The notes under the pieces: generated by a model
Told to the model about the DNA's origin: nothing
Seen by the model: only the letters and a program-made list of their open reading frames with translations
Database searches by the model: none
Translations under genes and position numbers: made by a program
NCBI GenBank assembly: GCA_004357015.1
Contig: SMXE01000018.1
Coordinates: 1-5,535 of the forward strand
DNA from: Caldithrix sp.
GTDB taxonomy: Bacteria; Zhuqueibacterota; Zhuqueibacteria; Oceanimicrobiales; Oceanimicrobiaceae
Length of the DNA stretch: 5,535 nt
Direction of reading: 5' to 3'
Shown: positions 1-5,535 of the stretch, in pieces
Layout of the letters: the number at the start of each line of letters is the position of its first letter
How positions within the stretch are numbered: the first letter of the stretch is position 1

Positions 1-350
1 AACGAGCGGTAACCGTGTTCAAAATCCTCATCGCTCATGTTCGGCGCCTGAAATAAAGTAAAAAGATAGGCGCAGGCGCCGCCTGGCAAGTCCACCACCC
101 GACTTGGGATTGCGTTCATTTGATCTTCGGTGGGGCCGATGATCAAATCGATGACCCCGGTCTTTTCATCAGCCCGGATTTGAAAAAACAACTCGCCCTT
201 ATCCGTCACAACCTTGGTTTTGCCATCGATGGTCTTGAGCTGCTTGCAAAATTCGGTAGACCACTTGGGCATATTCTCAATGTTTGCGAGATAGGCGAAT
301 ACTTTTTCCTTTGGCGTGCTGAGCACCACAGTTGCTGTCTTAGACTGCAT
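1..350 (-). CDS. SRPBCC-family protein (START/polyketide-cyclase-like fold), 3' end beyond window
   Basis: Reading the minus strand from an ATG at 350 gives an open frame of 116 codons to the window edge, starting MQSKTATVVLSTPKEKVFAY. A GGGAGA ribosome site lies at 358-363, 7 nt before the ATG, so the start is well supported. The N-terminal pattern (beta strand, then TPKEKVFAYLANIENMPKW) is the typical opening of small SRPBCC proteins: first strand, the helix with the V-[FW]-x-[YL]-[LI] pattern, and the N-x-x-x-x-P-x-W turn. Later parts (LPGGACAYLFTLFQAP, then an acidic D-E-D-F segment near residue 110) match stand-alone family members of about 150 residues, so roughly 30-40 residues are missing. 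The fold makes a deep hydrophobic ligand cavity, but the ligand or reaction cannot be told from sequence. No signal peptide is present, so it is probably cytoplasmic. It is divergent from the Rieske-GltS gene across 191 bp. Confidence 0.85.
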   Translation of the reverse strand, partial: MQSKTATVVLSTPKEKVFAYLANIENMPKWSTEFCKQLKTIDGKTKVVTDKGELFFQIRADEKTGVIDLIIGPTEDQMNAIPSRVVDLPGGACAYLFTLFQAPNMSDEDFEHGYRS

Positions 351-430
351 GGTTGTATCTCCCGTAATTTAAGAGTTCATGAGACAGAATCAATTGCTTT
401 CATTTATTTAGACAGGTTTACATTCGTAGT

Positions 431-459
431 GTGACATCTTAAAGCAGTAAAAATGTCAC
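431..459. promoter_or_regulatory. Inverted repeat in the divergent intergenic region, candidate operator
   Basis: GTGACATCTT (431-440) faces AAAATGTCAC (450-459). The arms pair at 9 of 10 positions, with 7 perfect outer base pairs, around a 9-nt AT-rich centre. It lies between two divergent genes, 81 bp from the SRPBCC start and 83 bp from the Rieske-GltS start, so one dimeric regulator could control both. The half-site GTGAC resembles CRP/FNR half-sites, but the spacing is wider than the usual TGTGA-N6-TCACA, so the regulator family is not assigned. It could instead be a small RNA hairpin. Function is inferred only from symmetry and position. Confidence 0.4.
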
Positions 460-461
460 TC

Positions 462-475
462 CAAGCTCCGGCTTG
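462..475. repeat. Short hairpin CAAGC-TCCG-GCTTG
   Basis: A perfect 5-bp stem with a 4-nt loop (CAAGC 462-466, GCTTG 471-475) is followed on the plus strand by CTTTCTT. It stands out as a GC-rich island in AT-rich intergenic DNA just before the candidate promoter. It is too short to be a convincing terminator, and no gene on either strand ends here. It may be a chance structure or a second regulatory element beside the larger inverted repeat. Confidence 0.25.
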
Positions 476-480
476 CTTTC

Positions 481-511
481 TTGATAAGAAATCCTAATTT
501 ATGATGATAAT
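481..511 (+). promoter_or_regulatory. Tentative sigma-70-like promoter for the Rieske-GltS gene
   Basis: TTGATA (481-486, 5 of 6 to TTGACA) and GATAAT (506-511, 5 of 6 to TATAAT) are separated by 19 bp, which is longer than the ideal 17. The implied transcript would start near 518 and leave a leader of about 24 nt with the ribosome site in it. The region is AT-rich and suitably placed. The wide spacing, and the different promoter consensus used in some FCB bacteria, keep this weak. Confidence 0.3.
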
Positions 512-528
512 CTCACTCGAAATCAAAT

Positions 529-535
529 AAAGGTG
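529..535 (+). promoter_or_regulatory. Ribosome binding site AAAGGTG that fixes the start at ATG 542
   Basis: AAAGGTG ends 6 nt before the ATG at 542. An in-frame GTG at 533 would give a protein three residues longer, but that GTG lies inside this ribosome site. The ATG also gives a start directly before the first Rieske strand (MQERIAIYKW). The ATG is therefore the preferred start. Confidence 0.65.
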
Positions 536-541
536 TTACAC

Positions 542-2158
542 ATGCAAGAAAGAATCGCCATTTACAAATGGGACGACCTCGGAGACCGCCAGCCGGCGCA
601 TGCGCTGGTGCGTAACACAGATCTGGTCATCGTGCGCTGCGACGATGAAGTTTCGGTGCTGTACGGCCGCTGCCAGCACCGCGGCGCGCTCATGGCGGAC
701 GGCCGCATCGAGGGCAACAACATCATCTGCGGCGTACACAACTGGGATTACCGGGTGGACACCGGCATCAGCGAGTACAACAACGCTGAGGCGCTGCACA
801 AGTTTACAGCCTTGGTCGAGGAGGGGGAAGTGTGGATCGATGAAACCGAGATCGAGGCGTACGAACAGGCGCACCCGGAGCTGGTGCACCGGCAGGAATA
901 CCTCGGCATGTTTGAAGCCACCCACGCAGCTGCGGAGGAACCGAAGACAGCGGAGATTCATCATCTGGCAAAGTACGGGCTTTCACAGGTCGGCCATCAC
1001 GGACCCATTGCCTCAATGGGCGTTGGCACAAATGTCTTGCCGAAATGGGATGACATTCAAATTCTGCCGGCACAGTTGGCGCGCCTGCCACACCTGGAAG
1101 ACGTGGCAGTGGGTACGAGCATCGTCATCGGGCCAACCGCTCAAAAACCGCTGGAATTGAAAATCCCCCTGTTTGTATCTGATATGAGTTTTGGTGCGCT
1201 TTCAGAAGAAGCCAAAACCGCGTTAGCGCGCGGCGCAGAGAAGGCGGGTACCGGCATCTGCTCCGGTGAAGGTGGTATGTTACCAGAAGAACAGGCCGAG
1301 AACAGCCGCTACTTCTACGAGTTGGCGTCGGCGAAATTTGGCTTCAAAATGACGTTGCTGAAGCAGGTGCAGGCGTTTCATTTCAAAGGCGGCCAGGGCG
1401 CAAAGACCGGCACCGGCGGCCATTTGCCCGGCCGCAAGAACGTGGGCAAGATCAGCCGGGTGCGCGGCATCCCGGAAGGAGAACCGGCTATCTCGCCGCC
1501 GCGATTTACGGATTTGACCAGCACCAGCGATTTCAAGGATTTTGCGAATGAAGTGCGTGATTGCACGGGCGGCATCCCCATCGGGTTTAAGCTATCGGCA
1601 AACCACATCGAGGAAGACATCGATGCGGCCATCAAAATTGGGGTGGACTACATCATCCTCGACGGCCGTGGTGGCGCGACCGGCGCGGCGCCGCTGCTGT
1701 TCCGGGATCATATTTCTGTGCCAACCATCCCGGCGCTGGCACGCGCGCGCAGGCATCTCGACAAACGAGATTGCCCAGGCATCACCCTCATTATAACCGG
1801 TGGCTTGCGCACCGCACCTGATTTCATCAAAGCGCTGGCGTTGGGTGCCGATGCCATTGCCGTGTCAAATGCCGCCATTCAGGCCATCGGCTGCCAGGCC
1901 ATGCGTGCCTGTCACACAAACAACTGCCCCGTGGGCATCGCAACGCAACAAGAGCACCTGCGCAAGCGGCTCGATCTCGAATTGTCCGCGCGCCGCCTGG
2001 AGAATTTTTTCAACGCCACGGTTGAATTGATGCAAGTGATGGCACGCGCCTGCGGCCATACACATCTCAGCGAGTTTTGTGCGGACGATATCACAACCTG
2101 GGATCGCGACCTGGCTTACCTGACGGGTATGAAGTTTGCCGGCGTCATGCCGCTTTGA
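542..2158 (+). CDS. Rieske [2Fe-2S] domain fused to glutamate-synthase-type FMN/[3Fe-4S] domain
   Basis: This 538-aa protein has two parts. Residues 1 to about 108 are a Rieske ferredoxin-like domain: the cluster ligands are C44-x-H46 and C63-x2-H66, 16 residues apart, followed by N-W-D-Y as in CxxHxWxY. After a linker (about 109-190), residues 191-505 match the FMN-binding catalytic domain of glutamate synthase (GltB2/COG0069 type). Visible motifs are MSFGALS (215-221), SGEGG (241-245), FKGGQGAK (281-288), R308, ISPP (317-320), GRGGATGAAP (375-384) and the C451-x5-C457-x4-C462 set that binds the [3Fe-4S] cluster in GltS. K282, Q285, K288 and R308 line up with conserved GltB residues around the FMN/2-oxoglutarate site. 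The class II glutaminase domain of GltB is absent, and no GltD-like partner lies nearby, so it is unlikely to be a complete glutamate synthase. Inference: the Rieske cluster passes electrons to or from the FMN. The substrate is unknown. No signal peptide; cytoplasmic. It is monocistronic or first in its unit and ends in TGA before a hairpin. Confidence 0.92.
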   Translation: MQERIAIYKWDDLGDRQPAHALVRNTDLVIVRCDDEVSVLYGRCQHRGALMADGRIEGNNIICGVHNWDYRVDTGISEYNNAEALHKFTALVEEGEVWIDETEIEAYEQAHPELVHRQEYLGMFEATHAAAEEPKTAEIHHLAKYGLSQVGHHGPIASMGVGTNVLPKWDDIQILPAQLARLPHLEDVAVGTSIVIGPTAQKPLELKIPLFVSDMSFGALSEEAKTALARGAEKAGTGICSGEGGMLPEEQAENSRYFYELASAKFGFKMTLLKQVQAFHFKGGQGAKTGTGGHLPGRKNVGKISRVRGIPEGEPAISPPRFTDLTSTSDFKDFANEVRDCTGGIPIGFKLSANHIEEDIDAAIKIGVDYIILDGRGGATGAAPLLFRDHISVPTIPALARARRHLDKRDCPGITLIITGGLRTAPDFIKALALGADAIAVSNAAIQAIGCQAMRACHTNNCPVGIATQQEHLRKRLDLELSARRLENFFNATVELMQVMARACGHTHLSEFCADDITTWDRDLAYLTGMKFAGVMPL

Positions 2159-2167
2159 TCGAATAAC

Positions 2168-2198
2168 ACACCCCGGTGTCTGGCAGACCCCGGGGTGT
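2168..2198 (+). terminator. Strong hairpin after the Rieske-GltS gene, probable terminator without U tract
   Basis: Arms 2168-2181 and 2185-2198 pair at 13 of 14 positions: a perfect 9-bp outer stem (ACACCCCGG with CCGGGGTGT), one T/C mismatch, and a 4-bp inner stem (GTCT with AGAC) around a GGC loop. It starts 9 nt after the TGA of the Rieske-GltS gene. No run of T follows on the plus strand (AAGCGCGC comes next), so it is not a canonical intrinsic terminator. It could act with Rho, as an RNA 3'-end stabiliser, or as a U-less terminator. The position directly behind a stop codon favours a 3'-end role. Confidence 0.6.
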
Positions 2199-2250
2199 AA
2201 GCGCGCAAGCGAACGGCACCCTGCTTCTGCGCTGACGTCAAATCCAAAGT

Positions 2251-2256
2251 GAGGTG
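2251..2256 (+). promoter_or_regulatory. Ribosome binding site GAGGTG for the GTG start at 2260
   Basis: GAGGTG sits 3 nt before GTG 2260. The codon just before the start is an in-frame TAA (2257-2259), so no earlier start in this frame is possible. The next in-frame ATG lies about 67 codons downstream and would remove the signal peptide. GTG 2260 is therefore the only sensible start. Between the hairpin and this site (2199-2250) I see no recognisable promoter. Confidence 0.7.
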
Positions 2257-2259
2257 TAA

Positions 2260-4878
2260 GTGAGATTCTTCGCAATCATTCTCCTGGTATCAGTTTGCAT
2301 CTTGGCATTTTTTCTGGTTTCTCCCGACAAACCACAAACGCAGCCCGAAGAGTTACTGAAAACCTCCGGGGCGCGCCAAGCGCTCGACTACCTGACGAAT
2401 GCCCGCGCCTATCCCGCCAAAAGTTTCCCGCAAAGCGGAATCGCGGATGCTTTCGCGGTCATGAGGAAGGACTTGTCGAAACAAAATTTACTGAACTCAG
2501 TCCAGGAACTTGACCCGTGGCGCGCCATCGGTCCGCACAATATCGGCGGCCGCACTCTGGCCATTGCCGTCAATCCGCAAAACCCGAACACGATCTACGC
2601 CGGGTCGGCCAGCGGCGGACTCTGGCGCAGCTATACCGCCGGTGAGGGGGACAACGCCTGGGAGTATGTCTCGACCGGTTTCCCTGTGCTGGGCGTGAGC
2701 TCCATCGCCATCGCGCCGGATGACTCCAACGTGATTTACATCGGCACGGGCGAGGTGTATGGCAGTCCGGTCACGTTTCCCGGCATCACGGGCGACCGGA
2801 CCACGCGCGGCAGCTACGGCATCGGCATTCTGAAAAGCACGGACGGCGGCCGCACCTGGCAAAAAAGTCTCGACTGGCTGTTCCAGCAGCAGCGGGGGGT
2901 GCAAATGGTGCGGATCAATCCACGGCGTCCAGCCACCGTTTGGGCGGCCACCACTGAAGGCACTTACCGTAGTTACGATTCCGGCCTGACCTGGCAGCGC
3001 GCGCACCAGGTCGTGATGGCAACCGACCTCGAGATCAACCCGGCGGATACCAACACCGTCTTTGTCGGCGCGGGTGGCATGGGCAGTCCCGGGCACGGCA
3101 TTTACCGTACACGGGACGGCGGCACGACCTGGCAAAAGGCAAACATCCCGGGTGTGGTCACGTTCAGAGGAAAAGTGCGGCTTGCGATTTCGCAATCGTC
3201 GCCCAACATTGTGTACGCCAGCATCGGTAAATCCAGCGGCAGTCTTTTCACCAATGAAGCAACCGGTACCTGGCTTGCGAAAACCGTGGACAACGGGGAT
3301 AGCTGGTCCGTTGTGTCCTCGGTAGATTACTCCCGGATTCAGGGGTGGTACGCACACGACGTGGCCGTGCATCCGACCAACCCCGATTTGGTTTGGACTG
3401 CAGGGCAACCGTTCAGTCCATACCGTTCGACATCTGGCGGCACGTTTCTTTCAACTGCCCAAAGCCAGGGCTACTTTCAGGCCGATGCCCAAAACCGGGC
3501 GCGTGGCCTGCCCGATAGCTGGCCAGATTTTCACCACATCGTCTACGATCCGACGGACCCCGACATCATGTATTTCGCCAACGATGGCGGCGTATTTCGT
3601 AGTACTGATGGCGGGCGCACAGTGCGCAACTGCAGCTACGGGTACCAGACAACCCAGTTTTACAATGGCACTTCCAGTTCCTATTCCGACTCGCTCATGA
3701 CCATCGGCGGCCTGCAGGACAACAATTCGGCCATCTACGAAGGCCAGGTGAGTTGGCGCCGGCTGTACTGCTGTGACGGCGGCTGGACCGCAATTCATCA
3801 AAGCGACAACAACGTGATCTATGTCTCTGGTCAGTTCTTGAGCATTGGCAAATCCAACACGCGCGGGATCAGTGGTTTTCAGCAGTTGAATCTGCCTGGC
3901 CTGGAGGCGCGCTTGACCAATTTCATCGCTCCCTATGTGTTGGGGCCGGATAACCTGACCATGTACGCGGGCAGCAACATCGTGTTCAAATCGGTGGATG
4001 GCGGCACAACCTGGAGCAAGGCAAATGGCGGGCAACCGCTGGATACCAATCCCCTCATCGCCATGGCCATTTCGGAGCAAAGTATCGATGTTGTTTATGC
4101 GGCCACGAGTCCGGGAGATAGCCGCGGCAGGCTCTTTCGCACGGGCAACGGCGGTTTGAGCTGGAGCGACATTACCGGAGACCTCCCGGATCGATTTCCC
4201 ACCGATCTTGCAGTCGATCCTACTGACGACCAGGTGGTTTATGCCACTCTCGGCGGCTTTGGTTCTTCGCATGTTTTCAGGTCTAGCAACAGCGGAGCAA
4301 GTTGGGAGGACATCGGCGCTGGTTTGCCGGACGTGCCTACCTGGGCTGTCATCGTGGATCCCGACTTTCCTCAGCAGCTTTTTGTGGGCAGCGATCTGGG
4401 AGTCTATTTCTCCCCCGACCTCGGCCAGACCTGGCAGGCGCACATGGCCGAACTGCCGGACGCAGTGATTGCGATGGACCTGACCATTGCGCGCGCCAAC
4501 CGCGTTCTGCGGGTGGCAACGCACGGTAACGGCTTTTACGAAAGCCGCTTGCCGCTGGGCCAACCCACCAGTGTAACCGACGACAGAGTCTCTTTGCCTC
4601 GTAGTTTTGTTTTGGAGCAAAACTACCCGAACCCGTTTAACCTGGAAACCAGAATAAAGTACTATCTGCAAAGACGCGGAGAGGTTGAGTTGAGGATTTA
4701 CAATTCTCTCGGGCAGCAAGTGCGGATATTCGCTGATGAAATCCAATCGGAAGGATGGCACATCGCGACCTGGGATGGACGCAACGGTTCCGGTGAAATC
4801 GTTTCCTCCGGTGTTTACGTGTATCGTCTTATCGCTGGCGGGCAGTCACTGGAGCGGAAGATGATTTTGCTCAAATGA
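2260..4878 (+). CDS. Secreted Asp-box (BNR/sortilin-like) beta-propeller protein with T9SS type A sorting domain
   Basis: An 872-aa exported protein starting at GTG. Residues 1-20 (MRFFAIILLVSVCILAFFLV) are a Sec signal peptide with a basic residue and a long hydrophobic core; C13 sits inside that core without a lipobox, so it is not a lipoprotein. The body from about 85 to 765 is beta-propeller: it opens with PWRAIGPHNIGGRT, typical of VPS10/sortilin-like exo-repeat proteins, and carries nine Asp-box motifs, S-x-D-x-G-x-T-W, at 193, 238, 284, 342, 448, 578, 628, 675 and 718. The 448 copy has V in place of W. GLQDNN (484-489) and a DGG turn (506-508) are also family marks. Residues about 779-872 are the C-terminal type IX sorting domain: QNYPNPFN (787-794), LRIYNSLGQQVR, WDGRNGSGE, SSGVYVYRLIAG and a KMILLK end. 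Such proteins cross the outer membrane by T9SS and are released or held at the surface. No glycosidase or sialidase catalytic residues can be assigned, so a binding or adhesion role is only a guess. Many uncharacterised FCB proteins share this layout. Confidence 0.9.
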   Translation: MRFFAIILLVSVCILAFFLVSPDKPQTQPEELLKTSGARQALDYLTNARAYPAKSFPQSGIADAFAVMRKDLSKQNLLNSVQELDPWRAIGPHNIGGRTLAIAVNPQNPNTIYAGSASGGLWRSYTAGEGDNAWEYVSTGFPVLGVSSIAIAPDDSNVIYIGTGEVYGSPVTFPGITGDRTTRGSYGIGILKSTDGGRTWQKSLDWLFQQQRGVQMVRINPRRPATVWAATTEGTYRSYDSGLTWQRAHQVVMATDLEINPADTNTVFVGAGGMGSPGHGIYRTRDGGTTWQKANIPGVVTFRGKVRLAISQSSPNIVYASIGKSSGSLFTNEATGTWLAKTVDNGDSWSVVSSVDYSRIQGWYAHDVAVHPTNPDLVWTAGQPFSPYRSTSGGTFLSTAQSQGYFQADAQNRARGLPDSWPDFHHIVYDPTDPDIMYFANDGGVFRSTDGGRTVRNCSYGYQTTQFYNGTSSSYSDSLMTIGGLQDNNSAIYEGQVSWRRLYCCDGGWTAIHQSDNNVIYVSGQFLSIGKSNTRGISGFQQLNLPGLEARLTNFIAPYVLGPDNLTMYAGSNIVFKSVDGGTTWSKANGGQPLDTNPLIAMAISEQSIDVVYAATSPGDSRGRLFRTGNGGLSWSDITGDLPDRFPTDLAVDPTDDQVVYATLGGFGSSHVFRSSNSGASWEDIGAGLPDVPTWAVIVDPDFPQQLFVGSDLGVYFSPDLGQTWQAHMAELPDAVIAMDLTIARANRVLRVATHGNGFYESRLPLGQPTSVTDDRVSLPRSFVLEQNYPNPFNLETRIKYYLQRRGEVELRIYNSLGQQVRIFADEIQSEGWHIATWDGRNGSGEIVSSGVYVYRLIAGGQSLERKMILLK
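2836..4434 (+). repeat. Nine Asp-box repeats encoded within the propeller gene
   Basis: Nine copies of an S/T-x-D/N-x-G-x-S/T-W motif run from codon 193 to codon 725. Spacing is regular in three groups: 45, 46 and 58 residues between the first four, then long gaps of 106 and 130 around the fifth, then 50, 47 and 43 between the last four. The first and third copies are close at DNA level too (GACGGCGGC followed by ACCTGGCAAAA). The two regular groups suggest two propeller halves or two propellers joined by a diverged middle part. A possible tenth, degenerate copy lies near residues 124-134. Confidence 0.75.
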
Positions 4879-4905
4879 TTTCACCGAAAATCAGGATAGT
4901 CTAAG

Positions 4906-4962
4906 ATGGAACTCACCTTCAAACTTGATGAGTCCTCCTAGCAATATGAATCCCTTGAGACT
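4906..4962 (+). pseudogene. Severed 5' end of the GNAT gene, with in-frame TAG at codon 12
   Basis: ATG 4906 is preceded by AGGA (4893-4896, 9 nt away) and is in the same frame as the GNAT open frame that follows. It reads MELTFKLDESS, then TAG (4939-4941), then QYESLETL leading straight into SNGLTEHALP. MELTFKLDE is the kind of N-terminus this GNAT group normally has (first beta strand), and the whole would be 140 aa, a normal length. The TAG is therefore best read as a nonsense change (for example from GAG, CAG or AAG) in the original gene. A sequencing or assembly error, or readthrough of amber, are the alternatives. Confidence 0.65.
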
Positions 4963-5328
4963 TTGTCGAACGGTTTGACAGAACATGCGTTGCCGATTAC
5001 CAACGCGCCCGGGTTCGAGACGGTCGCCATCTTCGTGAGGGATCAGGAAAACACAATCGTTGCCGGCATTTCGGGTGAGATCAACTGGAATTGGCTCTAC
5101 GTTGCCAACTTTTGGGTCCATGAACAATTCAGAGACAGCGGCATAGGCTCAACGCTGCTGTCCCGGTTCGAAGCGTATGCGAAAAAGCGCGGGTGCGACC
5201 AGGTGCATCTTGACACGTTTAGTTTTCAAGCTCCGATCTTTTACGAAAAACAAGGTTACTCATTATTTGCTGCTCTCGAAAATTATCCGCCAGGACACAA
5301 ACGGTGTTTCTACAAAAAATCGCTTTGA
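4963..5328 (+). CDS. GNAT-family N-acetyltransferase, open part of a gene interrupted by an amber codon
   Basis: The open frame encodes a GNAT fold acetyltransferase that moves the acetyl group from acetyl-CoA to an amine; the acceptor is unknown. Motif A is clear: LYVANFWVHEQFRDSGIGST, with R-D-S-G-I-G as the Q/R-x-x-G-x-G/A pyrophosphate loop. The C-terminal part (HLDTFSFQAPIFYEKQGY, then YPPGHKR) is characteristic of a group of small cytoplasmic bacterial GNATs of about 140 aa. The TTG at 4963 is merely the first usable start codon after the TAG at 4939 and has no good ribosome site; the original start is ATG 4906. A protein starting at TTG would lack the first beta strand and part of the first helix, so activity is doubtful. 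Conservation of the rest argues that the interruption is recent, or that the stop is an artefact or is bypassed. It ends TGA, 18 bp from the convergent pyruvate kinase stop. Confidence 0.8.
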   Translation: MSNGLTEHALPITNAPGFETVAIFVRDQENTIVAGISGEINWNWLYVANFWVHEQFRDSGIGSTLLSRFEAYAKKRGCDQVHLDTFSFQAPIFYEKQGYSLFAALENYPPGHKRCFYKKSL

Positions 5329-5346
5329 CCGAGGACAACGGGTTAA

Positions 5347-5535
5347 TTACTTCAAAATCTCTATTTTGATCAAATTAGTCGTGCCGGCGATGCCCACCGG
5401 GACACCTGCCGTGATAACCACGGTTTCATCAAACTTCACAAGACCCGATGTCAGCGCCTTGTCCTTGGCCTCTTCGATCAACTCTTCAGCGTTGAAGTAG
5501 CCGTCTGATAGCAGCGGATAAACGCCCCAGACCAG
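5347..5535 (-). CDS. pyk: Pyruvate kinase, C-terminal end (5' part beyond window)
   Basis: The minus strand is open from the window edge at 5535 to a TAA at 5347-5349, encoding the last 62 residues. They begin LVWGVYPLL and include the strongly conserved ending TAGVPVG-x-x-GTTNLIKI, which is the final strand and loop of the pyruvate kinase C-terminal (allosteric) domain. The enzyme turns phosphoenolpyruvate and ADP into pyruvate and ATP, the last step of glycolysis, in the cytoplasm. The active site lies in the missing N-terminal part and cannot be checked. The gene ends with the classical C domain: no extra phosphohistidine (PEP-utiliser) domain follows. No terminator hairpin is seen in the 18 bp between the convergent stops. 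Confidence 0.93.
   Translation of the reverse strand: MVWGVYPLLSDGYFNAEELIEEAKDKALTSGLVKFDETVVITAGVPVGIAGTTNLIKIEILK

Noticed and set aside
351..420. Promoter for the SRPBCC gene on the minus strand (TTGATT with TAAATT)
   Set aside because: The -10-like element would overlap the ribosome site region and leave almost no leader, and other hexamer pairs were poor. No promoter is called for this gene.
120..434. Plus-strand open frame of 104 codons at the left edge
   Set aside because: It overlaps the minus-strand SRPBCC gene, whose translation has clear family motifs and a good ribosome site. The plus frame has neither.
533..541. Alternative GTG start of the Rieske-GltS gene at 533
   Set aside because: The GTG is part of the AAAGGTG ribosome site and would add only MLH. 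ATG 542 has the correct spacing.
2233..2240. Perfect palindrome TGACGTCA ahead of the propeller gene
   Set aside because: Eight-base palindromes are expected by chance and there is no second copy or promoter context, so it is not reported as an operator.
2497..3408. Minus-strand open frame (303 codons) opposite the first propeller half
   Set aside because: Antisense shadow of the same gene: no recognisable domain and no sensible gene arrangement.
3451..4761. Long minus-strand open frame (436 codons) opposite the propeller gene
   Set aside because: It lies wholly antisense to a clearly real gene with signal peptide, Asp-boxes and sorting domain. Its translation shows no family motif and low-complexity composition typical of antisense frames in GC-rich genes.
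5177..5500. Plus-strand open frame crossing the GNAT 3' end and the pyruvate kinase end
   Set aside because: Out of frame with GNAT and antisense to the clear pyruvate kinase C-terminus; no motifs of its own.

Overview
The window most likely comes from a Gram-negative bacterium of the FCB supergroup, of the Calditrichota / candidate division KSB1 / Ignavibacteria kind. The main reason is the large central gene, which ends in a textbook type IX secretion (Por) sorting domain with a QNYPNPFN motif, typical of those lineages. The coding DNA is fairly GC-rich and the intergenic DNA AT-rich. Phylum placement is an inference from one domain and could be wrong.

Layout, left to right. (1) 1-350, minus strand: 5' part of a small SRPBCC-fold protein gene that runs off the left edge. 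(2) 351-541: a 191-bp divergent intergenic region holding an inverted repeat (431-459), a small hairpin (462-475) and a tentative promoter. (3) 542-2158, plus: a 538-aa fusion of an N-terminal Rieske [2Fe-2S] domain to a glutamate-synthase-type FMN/[3Fe-4S] domain, without the glutamine amidotransferase domain of true GltB. (4) 2168-2198: a strong hairpin, probably a terminator without a U tract. (5) 2260-4878, plus: an 872-aa secreted Asp-box (BNR/sortilin-like) beta-propeller with a T9SS sorting domain. (6) 4906-5328, plus: a GNAT acetyltransferase gene whose 12th codon is an in-frame TAG; the part from 4963 on is open and well conserved. (7) 5347-5535, minus: C-terminal end of pyruvate kinase, convergent with the GNAT gene and only 18 bp from it.

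The genes do not form one obvious pathway. The SRPBCC and Rieske-GltS genes are divergent and could share control. The propeller gene is separated from the Rieske gene by the hairpin and is probably its own transcription unit. Pyruvate kinase is core glycolysis and suggests a chromosomal setting. No mobile element, CRISPR array, tRNA or rRNA was seen. The two items most worth following are the Rieske-GltS fusion, whose substrate is not predictable from sequence, and the amber codon in the GNAT gene.
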